NCBI RefSeq assembly: GCF_023195895.1
Contig: NZ_JALPRK010000024.1
Coordinates: 1 to 64,000 of the forward strand
Length of the DNA: 64,000 nt
Reading direction: 5' to 3'
Source of the DNA: Paenibacillus mellifer
GTDB taxonomy: Bacteria > Bacillota > Bacilli > Paenibacillales > Paenibacillaceae
This document shows, piece after piece, positions 8,762 to 16,876 of this stretch. The position numbers and the translations under genes were made by a program. Within the stretch, counting starts at the first letter, position 1. Every line of letters begins with the position of its first letter. A model generated the notes under the pieces. It had not been told where the DNA came from. It was given only the letters and a program-made list of their open reading frames with translations, and did no database searches.

Positions 8762-9562
8762 TTGTATACAGTAGTGGGTGTCCGCTTTAAGAAAGCGGGC
8801 AAAATCTATTATTTCGATCCGTTGGAGCTCCCCGTGGAGAAGGACCAGAGCGTGATTGTCGAAACCGCGCGGGGGATCGAATATGGGAAAGTGGTGGTCG
8901 GCAAGAAAAAGGTCGGAGAATCCGATGTCGTCCTTCCGCTGAAGAAGGTCATTCGGATCGCCGATGATACCGACGCCCGTGTTGTCGAAGAGAACAAATT
9001 TGCGGCAAAGAATGCTTTTGCCACATGTTTAAATAAAATCAAAGATCATGATTTGAAAATGAAGCTGGTCGACGTCGAATTTACTTTTGACCGCAATAAA
9101 ATCATTTTTTATTTCACGGCGGAAGGCCGCGTGGATTTTCGTGAATTGGTTAAGGATTTGGCCAGCATCTTCCGAACCCGGATCGAGCTAAGACAGATCG
9201 GTGTGCGGGACGAAGCCAAGATGCTTGGCGGTATCGGTCCTTGTGGACGGGTACTCTGCTGTTCTTCTTGGTTGGGCGATTTTGAGCCCGTATCGATCAA
9301 GATGGCCAAGGATCAGAGCTTGTCGCTGAATCCAACCAAAATCTCCGGATTATGCGGTCGTTTAATGTGTTGCCTGAAGTTTGAGCATGATAACTACGAA
9401 AGCACCAAAGAAGAGCTTCCATCCGTAGGTAAAATCGTCGTCACTTCGCTGGGAGACGGCAAGGTCGTCGGACTCAACGCCGGTACCCGTACCGTGCATG
9501 TACAGCTGTTTGAAATCGGGAAAGTGAAGGAGCTTCCATTGGACGATGTCGTCCTGAAGTAA
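8762..9562 (+). CDS. ricT: PSP1-domain regulatory iron-sulfur protein RicT (YaaT)
   Basis: Member of the RicA-RicF-RicT (Y-complex), which in B. subtilis stimulates Spo0F/Spo0A phosphorylation and acts with RNase Y in mRNA processing. 266 residues from TTG 8762, with GAGGGGG 8 nt upstream. The cysteine pattern GPCGRVLCCSSWL and LCGRLMCCLKFEH marks the PSP1 family and the reported Fe-S ligands. Located between holB and yabA as in B. subtilis. Confidence 0.95.
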   Translation: MYTVVGVRFKKAGKIYYFDPLELPVEKDQSVIVETARGIEYGKVVVGKKKVGESDVVLPLKKVIRIADDTDARVVEENKFAAKNAFATCLNKIKDHDLKMKLVDVEFTFDRNKIIFYFTAEGRVDFRELVKDLASIFRTRIELRQIGVRDEAKMLGGIGPCGRVLCCSSWLGDFEPVSIKMAKDQSLSLNPTKISGLCGRLMCCLKFEHDNYESTKEELPSVGKIVVTSLGDGKVVGLNAGTRTVHVQLFEIGKVKELPLDDVVLK

Positions 9563-9610
9563 GAAGTTTTTTTCAACGATAGATTCTAGAGATGACTCTG
9601 GGGTGGGAAC

Positions 9611-9982
9611 TTGGAGAACAAGGACATATTTACAAGTATGCAGGCGTTGGAAACGCAAATGGGAAAAGTTCACGGCGATTTGGGCAGCCTCAAGTTGGAG
9701 GTCAAGAAGCTGGTGGAAGAGAACCAGCGGCTTCGCCTCGAAAATGAACAGCTGCGCAAAATATTAAAGCGAGAAAGCGCAGAGGGGCCGTTGTCCTTAC
9801 CTGTGGCGGAGAGAGCCGATATTCCGGTTCTGACCGGCAAGGAAGCGATGGATGTCGTGGGCGAAGGCTACGACAACTTGGCACGTCTATACCACGAAGG
9901 CTTTCATATTTGCAATGTTTATTATGGGCATCTGCGCACGGAAGGCGACTGCCTGTTCTGCTTGTCGTTTTTGAATAAATAA
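9611..9982 (+). CDS. yabA: Replication initiation control protein YabA
   Basis: Binds DnaA and the DnaN clamp to prevent re-initiation. 123 residues from TTG 9611 behind GGGGTGG. N-terminal leucine-zipper coiled coil (about residues 1-55, [20 protein letters not shown]) gives the tetramer stalk. The C-terminal zinc module has His and Cys ligands ([18 protein letters not shown]). A terminator follows directly. Confidence 0.95.
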   Translation: MENKDIFTSMQALETQMGKVHGDLGSLKLEVKKLVEENQRLRLENEQLRKILKRESAEGPLSLPVAERADIPVLTGKEAMDVVGEGYDNLARLYHEGFHICNVYYGHLRTEGDCLFCLSFLNK

Positions 9983-9984
9983 TG

Positions 9985-10016
9985 AACCGTGGGGGCGTCC
10001 CTGCGGTTTTTTTTAA
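9985..10016 (+). terminator. Intrinsic terminator after yabA
   Basis: AACCG-TGG-GGG-CGT-CCC-TG-CGGTT followed by eight T's. It is 3 bp past the yabA stop and separates yabA from yabB-rsmI. Confidence 0.75.
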
Positions 10017-10049
10017 ATTTAGGCTGAAAAAGGATGGGTATCGGATTTC

Positions 10050-10805
10050 ATGAACCAAGTACCGATTTATGAGCAGGAACGTGTAGACGACTTGCTGACG
10101 CAGGAGTTACATATCATTCAAAGCGATGAAGTGTTTAGCTTCTCGATGGATGCCGTATTGTTAGCCCGGTTTGCCCCGGTGCCGAAGTATGGCAAAATCC
10201 TCGATTTGTGCACTGGCAACGGGGTCATCCCCCTGCTGCTCTCCACCCGGACGGAAGCGGAGATCGAAGGGATTGAGATTCAACCGCGGCTTGCCGACAT
10301 GGCCCGTCGCAGTGTGGAAATGAACGGATTGTCCCAACGGATCCAAATTCGTGAAGGAGATTTGCGCGAGCTGGTGAAGGTGACGGGGCACGGCGTTTAC
10401 GATGCGATCACGGTGAATCCGCCGTATATGCCGGTGACGACGGGCGAGGTGAAGCTCAATGCGCATCAGGCGATTGCCCGGCACGAGATCCACTGCAGCT
10501 TGGAGGAAGTGGCGGCTGCTGCGATGCGGCTGATACGGCCCGGAGGTAAGGTATCGATGGTCCACAAACCCCAGCGCTTAGGCGAAATCATAACCGTGCT
10601 TCGCCAGTATCGCTTAGAACCGAAGGTGATCCGTTTCGTGCATCCAAGGGCCGGGTCGGAAGCCAATATGGTGCTGATTGAAGCGTTGCGGGACGGAAAG
10701 CCGGACCTGCGGGTGCTGCCGCCGTTGATCGTTTATAATGAAAACGGGGAATACTGCGAAGAAATCATGAATATCTATTACGGGCCAAAAGAGGGTAGAG
10801 TATGA
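10050..10805 (+). CDS. yabB: tRNA/rRNA adenine N6-methyltransferase-like protein (YabB, TrmN6 type)
   Basis: SAM-dependent methyltransferase, 251 residues. SAM-binding motif LDLCTGNGVIPLLL and catalytic NPPYMP (NPPY class, N6-adenine or glutamine methylation). By homology the likely target is A37 of tRNA-Val, but this is inferred. Its stop overlaps the rsmI start (ATGA), so the two are translationally coupled. B. subtilis has yazA between them; here it is absent. Confidence 0.88.
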   Translation: MNQVPIYEQERVDDLLTQELHIIQSDEVFSFSMDAVLLARFAPVPKYGKILDLCTGNGVIPLLLSTRTEAEIEGIEIQPRLADMARRSVEMNGLSQRIQIREGDLRELVKVTGHGVYDAITVNPPYMPVTTGEVKLNAHQAIARHEIHCSLEEVAAAAMRLIRPGGKVSMVHKPQRLGEIITVLRQYRLEPKVIRFVHPRAGSEANMVLIEALRDGKPDLRVLPPLIVYNENGEYCEEIMNIYYGPKEGRV

Positions 10806-11701
10806 ATATTCAAGTACAGAAGAGTTTTGAAACCTCGCCGGGCGGAGCGGCCGATGCGGTCAGCGGTAAGTTGTTCCTGGTAGGCACACCGATCGGCAAT
10901 TTGGAGGATATGACCTACCGTGCGGTCCGTACCCTGCAAGAGGCGGACATCATCGCCGCTGAGGATACCCGGCAAACGCGAAAGCTGTTAACTCATTTCG
11001 ACATCTCCCCGGGGAAATTACTAAGCTATCATGAGCATAATAAGGTTGCTAGTGGCCCGGAACTGATACGCTTTATAATAGAAGGAAAAAATTTGGCGCT
11101 CGTCAGCGATGCGGGTCTACCGGCCATTTCTGACCCCGGGAGCGATTTGGTGAAGCTGGCGCTGGCGGCGGGAATTTCAGTCATACCGGTGCCGGGGGCC
11201 AACGCCGCATTATCAGCGCTCATCGTATCCGGTCTACCGACCGAACGGTTTACGTTTCTCGGCTTCTTGCCGAGAGACCACAAGGAACGGGAACAATTGC
11301 TAAAGTCGCTGGAGGATCGGGAAGAAACGATGCTGATGTACGAATCACCCCATCGGCTAATCAAAACGGTGGAGTCCCTGCTTGAGGTATGGGGAGATCG
11401 GCGGATCGTGTTGGCGAGGGAATTGACCAAGCGATATGAGGAAATGGCCCGGGGCAAAGTTCAGGATTGTCTGGCTTGGCTGCAGGAGCATCCGCCGCTT
11501 GGCGAATATTGCCTCGTCGTTGAAGGAGCTCATCCCGACCAAGTGAAGGAGAAACGTGACGCCTGGTGGCAGTCGCTTACGGTGGAGGAACATGTTCGCC
11601 ATTACGAAACAGAAGGAGAGATGACGCGAAAGGAGGCGATGAAGAAAACAGCTGCAGATCGCGGCGTTGCGAAACGGGATATCTATAACCAATTGATCTA
11701 A
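10802..11701 (+). CDS. rsmI: 16S rRNA (cytidine-1402 2'-O)-methyltransferase RsmI
   Basis: Tetrapyrrole-methylase-fold enzyme that 2'-O-methylates C1402 of 16S rRNA. 299 residues. Motifs: GTPIGNLEDMTYRAV, AEDTRQTRKLL, SDAGLPAISDPGS and PVPGANA. GAGGGTAG precedes ATG 10802 inside the end of yabB. Last gene of its unit; it converges on abrB. Confidence 0.96.
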   Translation: MNIQVQKSFETSPGGAADAVSGKLFLVGTPIGNLEDMTYRAVRTLQEADIIAAEDTRQTRKLLTHFDISPGKLLSYHEHNKVASGPELIRFIIEGKNLALVSDAGLPAISDPGSDLVKLALAAGISVIPVPGANAALSALIVSGLPTERFTFLGFLPRDHKEREQLLKSLEDREETMLMYESPHRLIKTVESLLEVWGDRRIVLARELTKRYEEMARGKVQDCLAWLQEHPPLGEYCLVVEGAHPDQVKEKRDAWWQSLTVEEHVRHYETEGEMTRKEAMKKTAADRGVAKRDIYNQLI

Positions 11702-11747
11702 ATCTCCACTTCTCTCCGAGAATATACAAGATTAACCATACCCTTGC

Positions 11748-11794
11748 AAAAAAAAGGGCCTTCGCTAGGCTGGGTTCAAGCCTAGGAAGGCGCC
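11748..11794 (-). terminator. Terminator of abrB
   Basis: Stem GCCTTCCTAGGCT / AGCCTAGCGAAGGC around a 7-nt loop, followed on the minus strand by CCTTTTTTTT. The T-run orientation shows it serves abrB rather than rsmI. Confidence 0.8.
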
Positions 11795-11855
11795 AAGGAG
11801 ATATGAAAAAGGTTAGAATTAACAGTTTCAGTAAATCTATTATATACTATAATTC

Positions 11856-12110
11856 TTAATTTGTCACAGGGGTAGGAAGCTCAGTAATGCATTCGTGACA
11901 AACAATTTTGCCTTTGAAGTAAGTTACGTTCTCAGCATTCCCGCAGAAGATGCAAGCCGGCTCATATTTCTTGAGCATGATCCGTTCACCGTCTACATAA
12001 ATTTCGAGTGCGTCCTTTTCTCCGATCCCTAGAGTGCGGCGCAATTCGATCGGGATTACGACACGACCCAATTCGTCTACTTTTCTTACGATACCTGTGG
12101 ATTTCATCAT
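11856..12110 (-). CDS. abrB: Transition-state regulator AbrB
   Basis: Global repressor of stationary-phase and sporulation genes. 84 residues. N-terminal swapped-hairpin DNA-binding domain MKSTGIVRKVDELGRVVIP-IELRRTLGI, nearly identical to B. subtilis AbrB. The C-terminus differs: a short cysteine-rich tail with two CxxC pairs (CIFCG, CHECI) that could bind zinc, in place of the longer helical dimerisation domain of B. subtilis. SD GAGAGGGG upstream. Same chromosomal place as in B. subtilis (after rsmI). The upstream region has a sigma-A promoter and a Spo0A box. Confidence 0.93.
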   Translation of the reverse strand: MMKSTGIVRKVDELGRVVIPIELRRTLGIGEKDALEIYVDGERIMLKKYEPACIFCGNAENVTYFKGKIVCHECITELPTPVTN

Positions 12111-12152
12111 ATTGATGATTGCCCCTCTCGCTATAAATTGGAATTGTCATTA

Positions 12153-12211
12153 TTCGACATGATTCTATCTTTTATGCTTTTTATAATACCAACCATTGCC
12201 AGATTAGTCAA
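12153..12211 (-). promoter_or_regulatory. abrB promoter with Spo0A box
   Basis: On the minus strand TTGACT (12211-12206), 17-bp spacer, TATTAT (12188-12183). A consensus Spo0A box (TTCGACA on plus, 12153-12159) lies just downstream of the start region, as expected for Spo0A repression of abrB. Confidence 0.6.
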
Positions 12212-12307
12212 CCTATTTATGGTATAGTTCAATATTATTTCTAAATTAATGAGATGCATAACTCCGAAAACCGTTACAAAGCCTAGAAAGTTTATCTTAT
12301 TCTATGA

Positions 12308-12361
12308 TTCGACATTTTGGAAATCGTTAATTTGACAGTAATCGACAAGTTTCGACATAAC
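12308..12361 (+). promoter_or_regulatory. Promoter of the HD-domain gene overlapped by Spo0A boxes
   Basis: TTGACA (12332-12337), 18-bp spacer, CATAAC (12356-12361). Spo0A-like boxes TTCGACA at 12308-12314 and 12351-12357, plus ATCGACA at 12341-12347 (10 bp apart, same helix face), sit inside or beside the promoter. Confidence 0.5.
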
Positions 12362-12424
12362 CCGTCGTCATCAGTCAGAATTCAGCTTTTAGTCATGAAT
12401 TTACGTAAAAAGGAGTGTTGACCC

Positions 12425-13714
12425 ATGCATCGTCGGCTTCGCGAAGAGAAAGTGTTCAAAGATCCCGTACATAATTATATTCATGTACAGGACGAAGTGA
12501 TCTGGTCGCTCATTAATACGCCGGAGTTCCAGCGCCTTCGTCGGATCCGTCAGCTCGGCACGTCTTATTTGACGTTCCATGGCGCCGAGCACAGCCGATT
12601 CTCACATTCACTTGGCGTTTATGAGATTACGCGTCGAATTATTTCGCAGTTTGAACGAAGCGGGTACGCCGATTGGCCCCAAGGGGATAAATTGGTGGCT
12701 TTGTGCGCGGCGTTGCTGCACGATTTGGGACACGGGCCGTTCTCGCATTCTATAGAAGAAGCGTTTCAGATGCATCACGAGGATTGGACCTGCAAAATTC
12801 TGCTGGGGGATACCGAGGTTGGTGCGGTCATGCGCGAGGTATCCGCTGATTTTCCGGAGAAAGTGGCTGCGGTGATCCGCAAGGATTACGAGAATCCGAT
12901 TGTGGTCAATTTGGTTTCGAGCCCGCTCGATGCCGATCGAATGGATTACTTGCTGCGGGATGCGTATTTTACCGGTGTCAACTACGGTACGATTGATATG
13001 GACCGGATTCTGCGGATGTTACGTCCCTATCAAGGGCGGGTTGTTGTTAAGGAATCCGGCATGCACGCGGTGGAAGACTATTTGATGTCGCGGTATCAGA
13101 TGTATTGGCAGATTTATTTTCACCCGGTAACGCGGAGCTCGGAGATTATACTCCGGCAAATTCTGCGCCGTGCCAAGGAATTGTACCGGAACGGGCATTC
13201 CTTTAACTTCTTGCCGCATCCGCTTCCGGATTTATTCCAAGGTAACATCGGGGTCGCCGATTATTTACAACTGGACGAAGCGTTGATGCAAACTGCTTTT
13301 ATGCAGTGGACGAGGGAGTCAGATGAGTTATTAAGCGATTTGTGCTCCCGTTTTTTGAATCGCAAATTGTATAAATATGTAGAATTGGACACACCGGAGC
13401 TGGAAATGCTGGAGGAGATTCGGGAGGCCTTCACACGCGTTGGGCTGCATCCCGAATATGACATGGAAATTGATTTTCCGACCGATCTGCCGTATGATGT
13501 GTTCCGTCCGGACGAGGGGATCCGCCAGAAACAAATCTTATTGTTGGATCGTCAGGACCGGGTGAGGGAAATTTCCGAAGTTTCGGATATCGTGCGGTCG
13601 ATCAGCGGATTACATCGAGGTAAGACGCATTTGTACTATCCCGATAATAAATTGAGTGCGGTAATGGATCGGTTGCCCCGGAAGGTAGCCCGCATATTCG
13701 AGCAACAGAACTAG
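12425..13714 (+). CDS. HD-superfamily phosphohydrolase (YwfO-like)
   Basis: Metal-dependent HD-domain hydrolase, 429 residues, probably acting on nucleotides (dNTPase-like relatives); the substrate is not shown by the sequence. HD motif residues: HSRFSHSLGVYEI, LHDLGHGPFSH and the late Asp in SSPLDADRMDYLLRD. The N-terminus KVFKDPVHNYIHV is characteristic of this group. AAAAAGGAG upstream of ATG 12425. It occupies the place of metS in B. subtilis and runs straight into tatD (17-bp gap). Its promoter carries Spo0A boxes, so it may change at the onset of sporulation. Confidence 0.9.
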   Translation: MHRRLREEKVFKDPVHNYIHVQDEVIWSLINTPEFQRLRRIRQLGTSYLTFHGAEHSRFSHSLGVYEITRRIISQFERSGYADWPQGDKLVALCAALLHDLGHGPFSHSIEEAFQMHHEDWTCKILLGDTEVGAVMREVSADFPEKVAAVIRKDYENPIVVNLVSSPLDADRMDYLLRDAYFTGVNYGTIDMDRILRMLRPYQGRVVVKESGMHAVEDYLMSRYQMYWQIYFHPVTRSSEIILRQILRRAKELYRNGHSFNFLPHPLPDLFQGNIGVADYLQLDEALMQTAFMQWTRESDELLSDLCSRFLNRKLYKYVELDTPELEMLEEIREAFTRVGLHPEYDMEIDFPTDLPYDVFRPDEGIRQKQILLLDRQDRVREISEVSDIVRSISGLHRGKTHLYYPDNKLSAVMDRLPRKVARIFEQQN

Positions 13715-13731
13715 GAGGATGACGATTCGAG

Positions 13732-14505
13732 ATGTTATTTGATACGCATACGCATTTGGACGCTCCCCAATTTGACGACGATCGCGAAGAAGTGATTGCG
13801 CGCGCCGTAGAGCATGGGGTCACGCGAATGATCAACATCGGATTTAACCGGGAAACGATCCCGTCAACCATGAAGCTGGCGGAGTCGTATGACTTCATTT
13901 ATGCGGCCGTTGGATGGCATCCGCAGGACGCCATTACGATGCAGGAAGGCGATTTGGACTGGATCGCTGAATTATGTAGTCATGACAAAGTCGTGGCGAT
14001 TGGCGAAATCGGACTGGATTATTATTGGGACACCTCTCCAAAAGAAGTACAGCATGATGTATTCCGCAAACAAATTGGACTAGCTCGCAGTCTAGGGATG
14101 CCGATTTCTATCCATAACCGCGATGCCCATGAGGATGTGGTACGCATTCTCCGCGAGGAGAAAGCAAACGAGGTTGGCGGTGTCATGCACTCGTTCTCGG
14201 GTAGTTGGGAAATTGCCAAAATGTGTCTGGATTTGGGATTTCATTTGTCGTTTGGCGGACCCATAACGTTTAAAAATGCAAAGCAGCCCAAAGAAGTGTT
14301 GACCAAGACGCCAATGGATCGATTGTTGATTGAAACGGATTCCCCTTATTTAACACCACACCCATATCGTGGCAAGCGAAACGAGTCTGCTCATGTTCGC
14401 CTGGTTGCGGAGATGGCAGCCGAGCTCAAAGGGGTCACTTTTGAGGAAATCGCCGAAATTACGACCCGAAATGCAATGGAACGATTTGGAATCTCGAGGA
14501 TTTGA
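13732..14505 (+). CDS. tatD: TatD-family metal-dependent nuclease (YabD)
   Basis: TIM-barrel metallohydrolase with DNase activity in characterised homologues. 257 residues. Metal ligands in DTHTHLDAPQFD, GEIGLDYYWD, HNRDAHED, MHSFSGS and ETDSPYLTPHPYRGKRNE. AGGAGG upstream. Directly follows the HD-domain gene and precedes the yabE leader, as in B. subtilis. Confidence 0.95.
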   Translation: MLFDTHTHLDAPQFDDDREEVIARAVEHGVTRMINIGFNRETIPSTMKLAESYDFIYAAVGWHPQDAITMQEGDLDWIAELCSHDKVVAIGEIGLDYYWDTSPKEVQHDVFRKQIGLARSLGMPISIHNRDAHEDVVRILREEKANEVGGVMHSFSGSWEIAKMCLDLGFHLSFGGPITFKNAKQPKEVLTKTPMDRLLIETDSPYLTPHPYRGKRNESAHVRLVAEMAAELKGVTFEEIAEITTRNAMERFGISRI

Positions 14506-14621
14506 GAGTAAATCGGCTGAAAAAAAGAGGATTTCGAAAAGATTAATGCTTTTTAACCATTAAAACCGAGATCATTACATTTTTTTAACCATTTTTTAAA
14601 AAAAACGTGGTTGATTCGTCC

Positions 14622-14651
14622 TTTACAACATGCATCGAAACAGGATAGAAT
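14622..14651 (+). promoter_or_regulatory. Promoter of the yabE riboswitch leader
   Basis: TTTACA (14622-14627), 18-bp spacer, TAGAAT (14646-14651). It would start transcription about 60 nt before the conserved riboswitch core. Confidence 0.5.
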
Positions 14652-14717
14652 TTTTTCAGTATCGATTTGGTTCGTTCTGGATGGACAAATTGAACGGTAC
14701 ATTGGTTCCATGAACCA

Positions 14718-14931
14718 GTCTCGCTGAATCTCCTTCACCGGAGAACGGGGGAACCGATACAGGCAGCGGTTGGCGGCAAGCCTCTCGCGTCGGTATTTGA
14801 TTTCTTTCCAGGGTCTTTGGGGTGAATTCGAGGTCATTGCGCCATGAGCGAATGAACTGAGAAAGGGCGGCTCTCTTTCGTCCTAACCCGACAGCTAACC
14901 TCGTAAGCGTATAAGAGAGGTCACTCGTGCA
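14718..14931 (+). promoter_or_regulatory. c-di-AMP riboswitch (ydaO/yuaA type)
   Basis: The leader shows hallmark blocks of the ydaO class in order: GCTGAATC, CGGGGGAACCGAT, TTGGGGTGAATTCGAGG, and CCCGACAGCTAACC followed by TCGTAAGCG near the 3' end. It is followed 20 nt later by an intrinsic terminator, the usual OFF-switch arrangement in which c-di-AMP binding favours termination. The first gene downstream is the cell-wall gene yabE, a known target type for this class. The orientation matches yabE. Confidence 0.9.
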
Positions 14932-14951
14932 GCTATTACACCAAGACATTC

Positions 14952-14998
14952 AAGAAGCCACGAAGGAGTTCCTCTAACTCTTTCTTTAGGCTTCTTTT
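14952..14998 (+). terminator. Riboswitch expression-platform terminator
   Basis: AAGAAGCC ... GGCTTCTTTT stem with a long loop, 21 bp after the riboswitch core and 370 bp before yabE. Confidence 0.75.
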
Positions 14999-15095
14999 GT
15001 TTTGAATAAAAGTAATAGGGTCATCATACTGTTGGTAAACAGGAGGTGACTATAGGCAAGAGAGACTGGATCAGGATGCAAAACGCGTTAAGGTG

Positions 15096-15260
15096 GTCAA
15101 AAAGTCATCTTTTGATCACGAAGCAGGTCAAGAAGTTGATTCGACATCGAATCTTGAATTCAGCCGGGCCTTCCGTTGCTCACGTAGCCTAAACTACGCT
15201 GCGCTACTCAGTCCCTAGCTTCATCCAACCTTCTCGGTGCTGAAAACCTGACTTTTTGAC
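15096..15260 (+). repeat. MITE-like inverted-repeat element, copy 2
   Basis: Bounded by GTCAAAAAGTCA and its exact inverse TGACTTTTTGAC. The interior matches copies 1 and 3 (GATCACGAAG, ATTCGACATCGAATC, CCGGGCCTTCCGTTGCTC, CTCGGTGCTGAAAA). Flanking CAAAACGCG (about 15080) and CGCGTTTTG (about 15284) form an outer inverted pair, so the element may sit in, or extend to, a longer hairpin. It lies in the untranslated leader between the riboswitch terminator and yabE. Confidence 0.85.
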
Positions 15261-15367
15261 TGAATTTGAACTTAACCGCTGCGCGTTTTGTAAAAAGTAA
15301 CTGTAGTCGCGTCAATCGTTATCATGCATCGACCTAGACGGCGGGACTATGAAGGAGGACGGAAGAA

Positions 15368-16504
15368 ATGGGCATTTTCCGCAAAGAGGAGACCCATGAA
15401 TCACGCTCATCCAGCATGTCTTACGCAATGCGATGGAAGCATGAGAATTTACGTCAGATTGCGCTCGTCGGCGTTCTGACCATCGCGGTAATCATCATCA
15501 TCCTAATCTGGCTGTTTGGCCAGGCACATAAAGAAGTGTCCCTGATCGTGGACGGCAACGTCCAATCGGTGGAGACGAGCAAATCCAGCGTAGCCCATTT
15601 GTTGGAGGAGCAAGCGATCAAACTCAGCGCGAAGGATTCCGTATCGCTTCCGCTGGACAGCACGCTGAAGAACGGCGACCGCATTGTCATTGTACGCGCA
15701 ATGCCGGTCAATGTGTCCGTGGACGGCATGAGCAAAGTCCATTTTACGACACAAAAGAAAGTGGAAGGCGTATTGTCTGAGCTCGGCGTTGCTTTGGACC
15801 AAGACGACAAGGTCACCCCGGCATTGGACAACAAAGTTACCGCGAACCTGAACGTGAAGGTTGTTCGGGTGAGCAAACAAACGGTGCAGACGAAGGAGAC
15901 CGTGCCTTTCGGCGTGGTCAAAACGTCGGACGCCAATTTGCTGAAAGGCACGACGAAGGTTGTTCAGCAAGGCAGCTCCGGTCTGGTCATTCACAACATT
16001 GAGAAAACCTACGAGGATGGAAAGTTCGTGACGAAGCGCTGGCTCGGCAAAGAGGTCTCCAAGAAGGCCCAGCCGAAGGTTGTTGCTGTCGGCACGAAGA
16101 AGCCAACCGCCGTTCTGTCGGCCAGCATCAACCGCAGTGCAAATGCGGTGAACATCAGCGGGTTGACGACGAAAGGCGGCGTCTCTTTTGAATATAAAAA
16201 GATACTTAAAAACGTCACGTTGACCGCCTACTCGGCGGAAGAAGACGGGATTGGCACCCGGACGGCCTCCGGTACCCGCGTGACCGAAGGCAGAACGATC
16301 GCGGTTGATAAGGACGTCGTTCCACTCGGTTGGTGGGTATACATCGAGGGGATCGGCTTCCGTAAGGCGGAGGATACCGGCGGGGCCATTGATGGGAATA
16401 AGATGGACGTTTATTACGACTCCCTAAAGGATGCGAAGAACTTCGGCCGCAAGAAGGGGCGTACTGTATACGTCATCGGCCCGACGAAGCCGGAATTGAA
16501 TTAA
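15368..16504 (+). CDS. yabE: YabE: DUF348-G5-3D domain cell-wall protein
   Basis: Predicted membrane-anchored peptidoglycan-modifying enzyme related to resuscitation-promoting factors. 378 residues: one transmembrane segment at about 30-52 (VGVLTIAVIIIILIWLFG), two DUF348 repeats (about 55-165), a G5 domain (about 175-250) and a C-terminal 3D domain (about 280-375) with the three conserved Asp (AVDKDVVPLG, AEDTGGAI, KMDVYYD). AAGGAGG precedes ATG 15368. Controlled by the c-di-AMP riboswitch 0.4 kb upstream, which would tie wall turnover to the c-di-AMP level. Terminator downstream. Confidence 0.93.
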   Translation: MGIFRKEETHESRSSSMSYAMRWKHENLRQIALVGVLTIAVIIIILIWLFGQAHKEVSLIVDGNVQSVETSKSSVAHLLEEQAIKLSAKDSVSLPLDSTLKNGDRIVIVRAMPVNVSVDGMSKVHFTTQKKVEGVLSELGVALDQDDKVTPALDNKVTANLNVKVVRVSKQTVQTKETVPFGVVKTSDANLLKGTTKVVQQGSSGLVIHNIEKTYEDGKFVTKRWLGKEVSKKAQPKVVAVGTKKPTAVLSASINRSANAVNISGLTTKGGVSFEYKKILKNVTLTAYSAEEDGIGTRTASGTRVTEGRTIAVDKDVVPLGWWVYIEGIGFRKAEDTGGAIDGNKMDVYYDSLKDAKNFGRKKGRTVYVIGPTKPELN

Positions 16505-16576
16505 CTCTCGCCGCTCTCTGTTTTACAACACAGAGGGAATGCGATAGTATTAGGATGATGAATAAGACAGTGGATT

Positions 16577-16604
16577 AGAAGAGGATAACATCCTCTTCTT
16601 TTTT
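16577..16604 (+). terminator. Intrinsic terminator after yabE
   Basis: Perfect 10-bp stem AGAAGAGGAT / ATCCTCTTCT with an AAC loop, then a T-run. Confidence 0.85.
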
Positions 16605-16621
16605 GTTATTCTTGAGAGGTA

Positions 16622-16824
16622 GTTCAAAAAGTCGACTTTTGATCACGAAGTAGGCCACGAAGCAGATTCGACATCGAATCTTGAATTCAGCCGGGCCTTC
16701 CTTTGCTCACGTAGGCTCCTCTACGCTGCGCTACTCATGCCCTAGCTTCATCCAACCTAAAGCGTTTTGAAAAAACGCACATCGGAAGCTTAAGCTTCGG
16801 TGCTGAAAACTCGACTTTTTGAAC
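16622..16824 (+). repeat. MITE-like inverted-repeat element, copy 3
   Basis: Best-preserved ends: GTTCAAAAAGTCGA at the left and its exact inverse TCGACTTTTTGAAC at the right, with the similarity running on imperfectly for about 28 bp into GATCACGAAG / CTTCGGTGCTG. The interior is shared with copies 1 and 2. It has an extra hairpin (AAGCGTTTTGAAAAAACGC) not present in copy 2. It fills the yabE-rnmV gap. Confidence 0.88.
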
Positions 16825-16876
16825 ATCATTAATAACAAAAAAGATAAGCTAGAGCACGAAGGGAAGAATAGATACC

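Noticed and set aside
14553-14949. Minus-strand frames over the yabE leader
   Set aside because: They overlap the conserved ydaO-type aptamer read on the plus strand, and have no SD or family similarity.
16622-16824. Insertion sequence
   Set aside because: It has IS-like ends but only about 200 bp and no transposase frame; treated as a MITE-like repeat.
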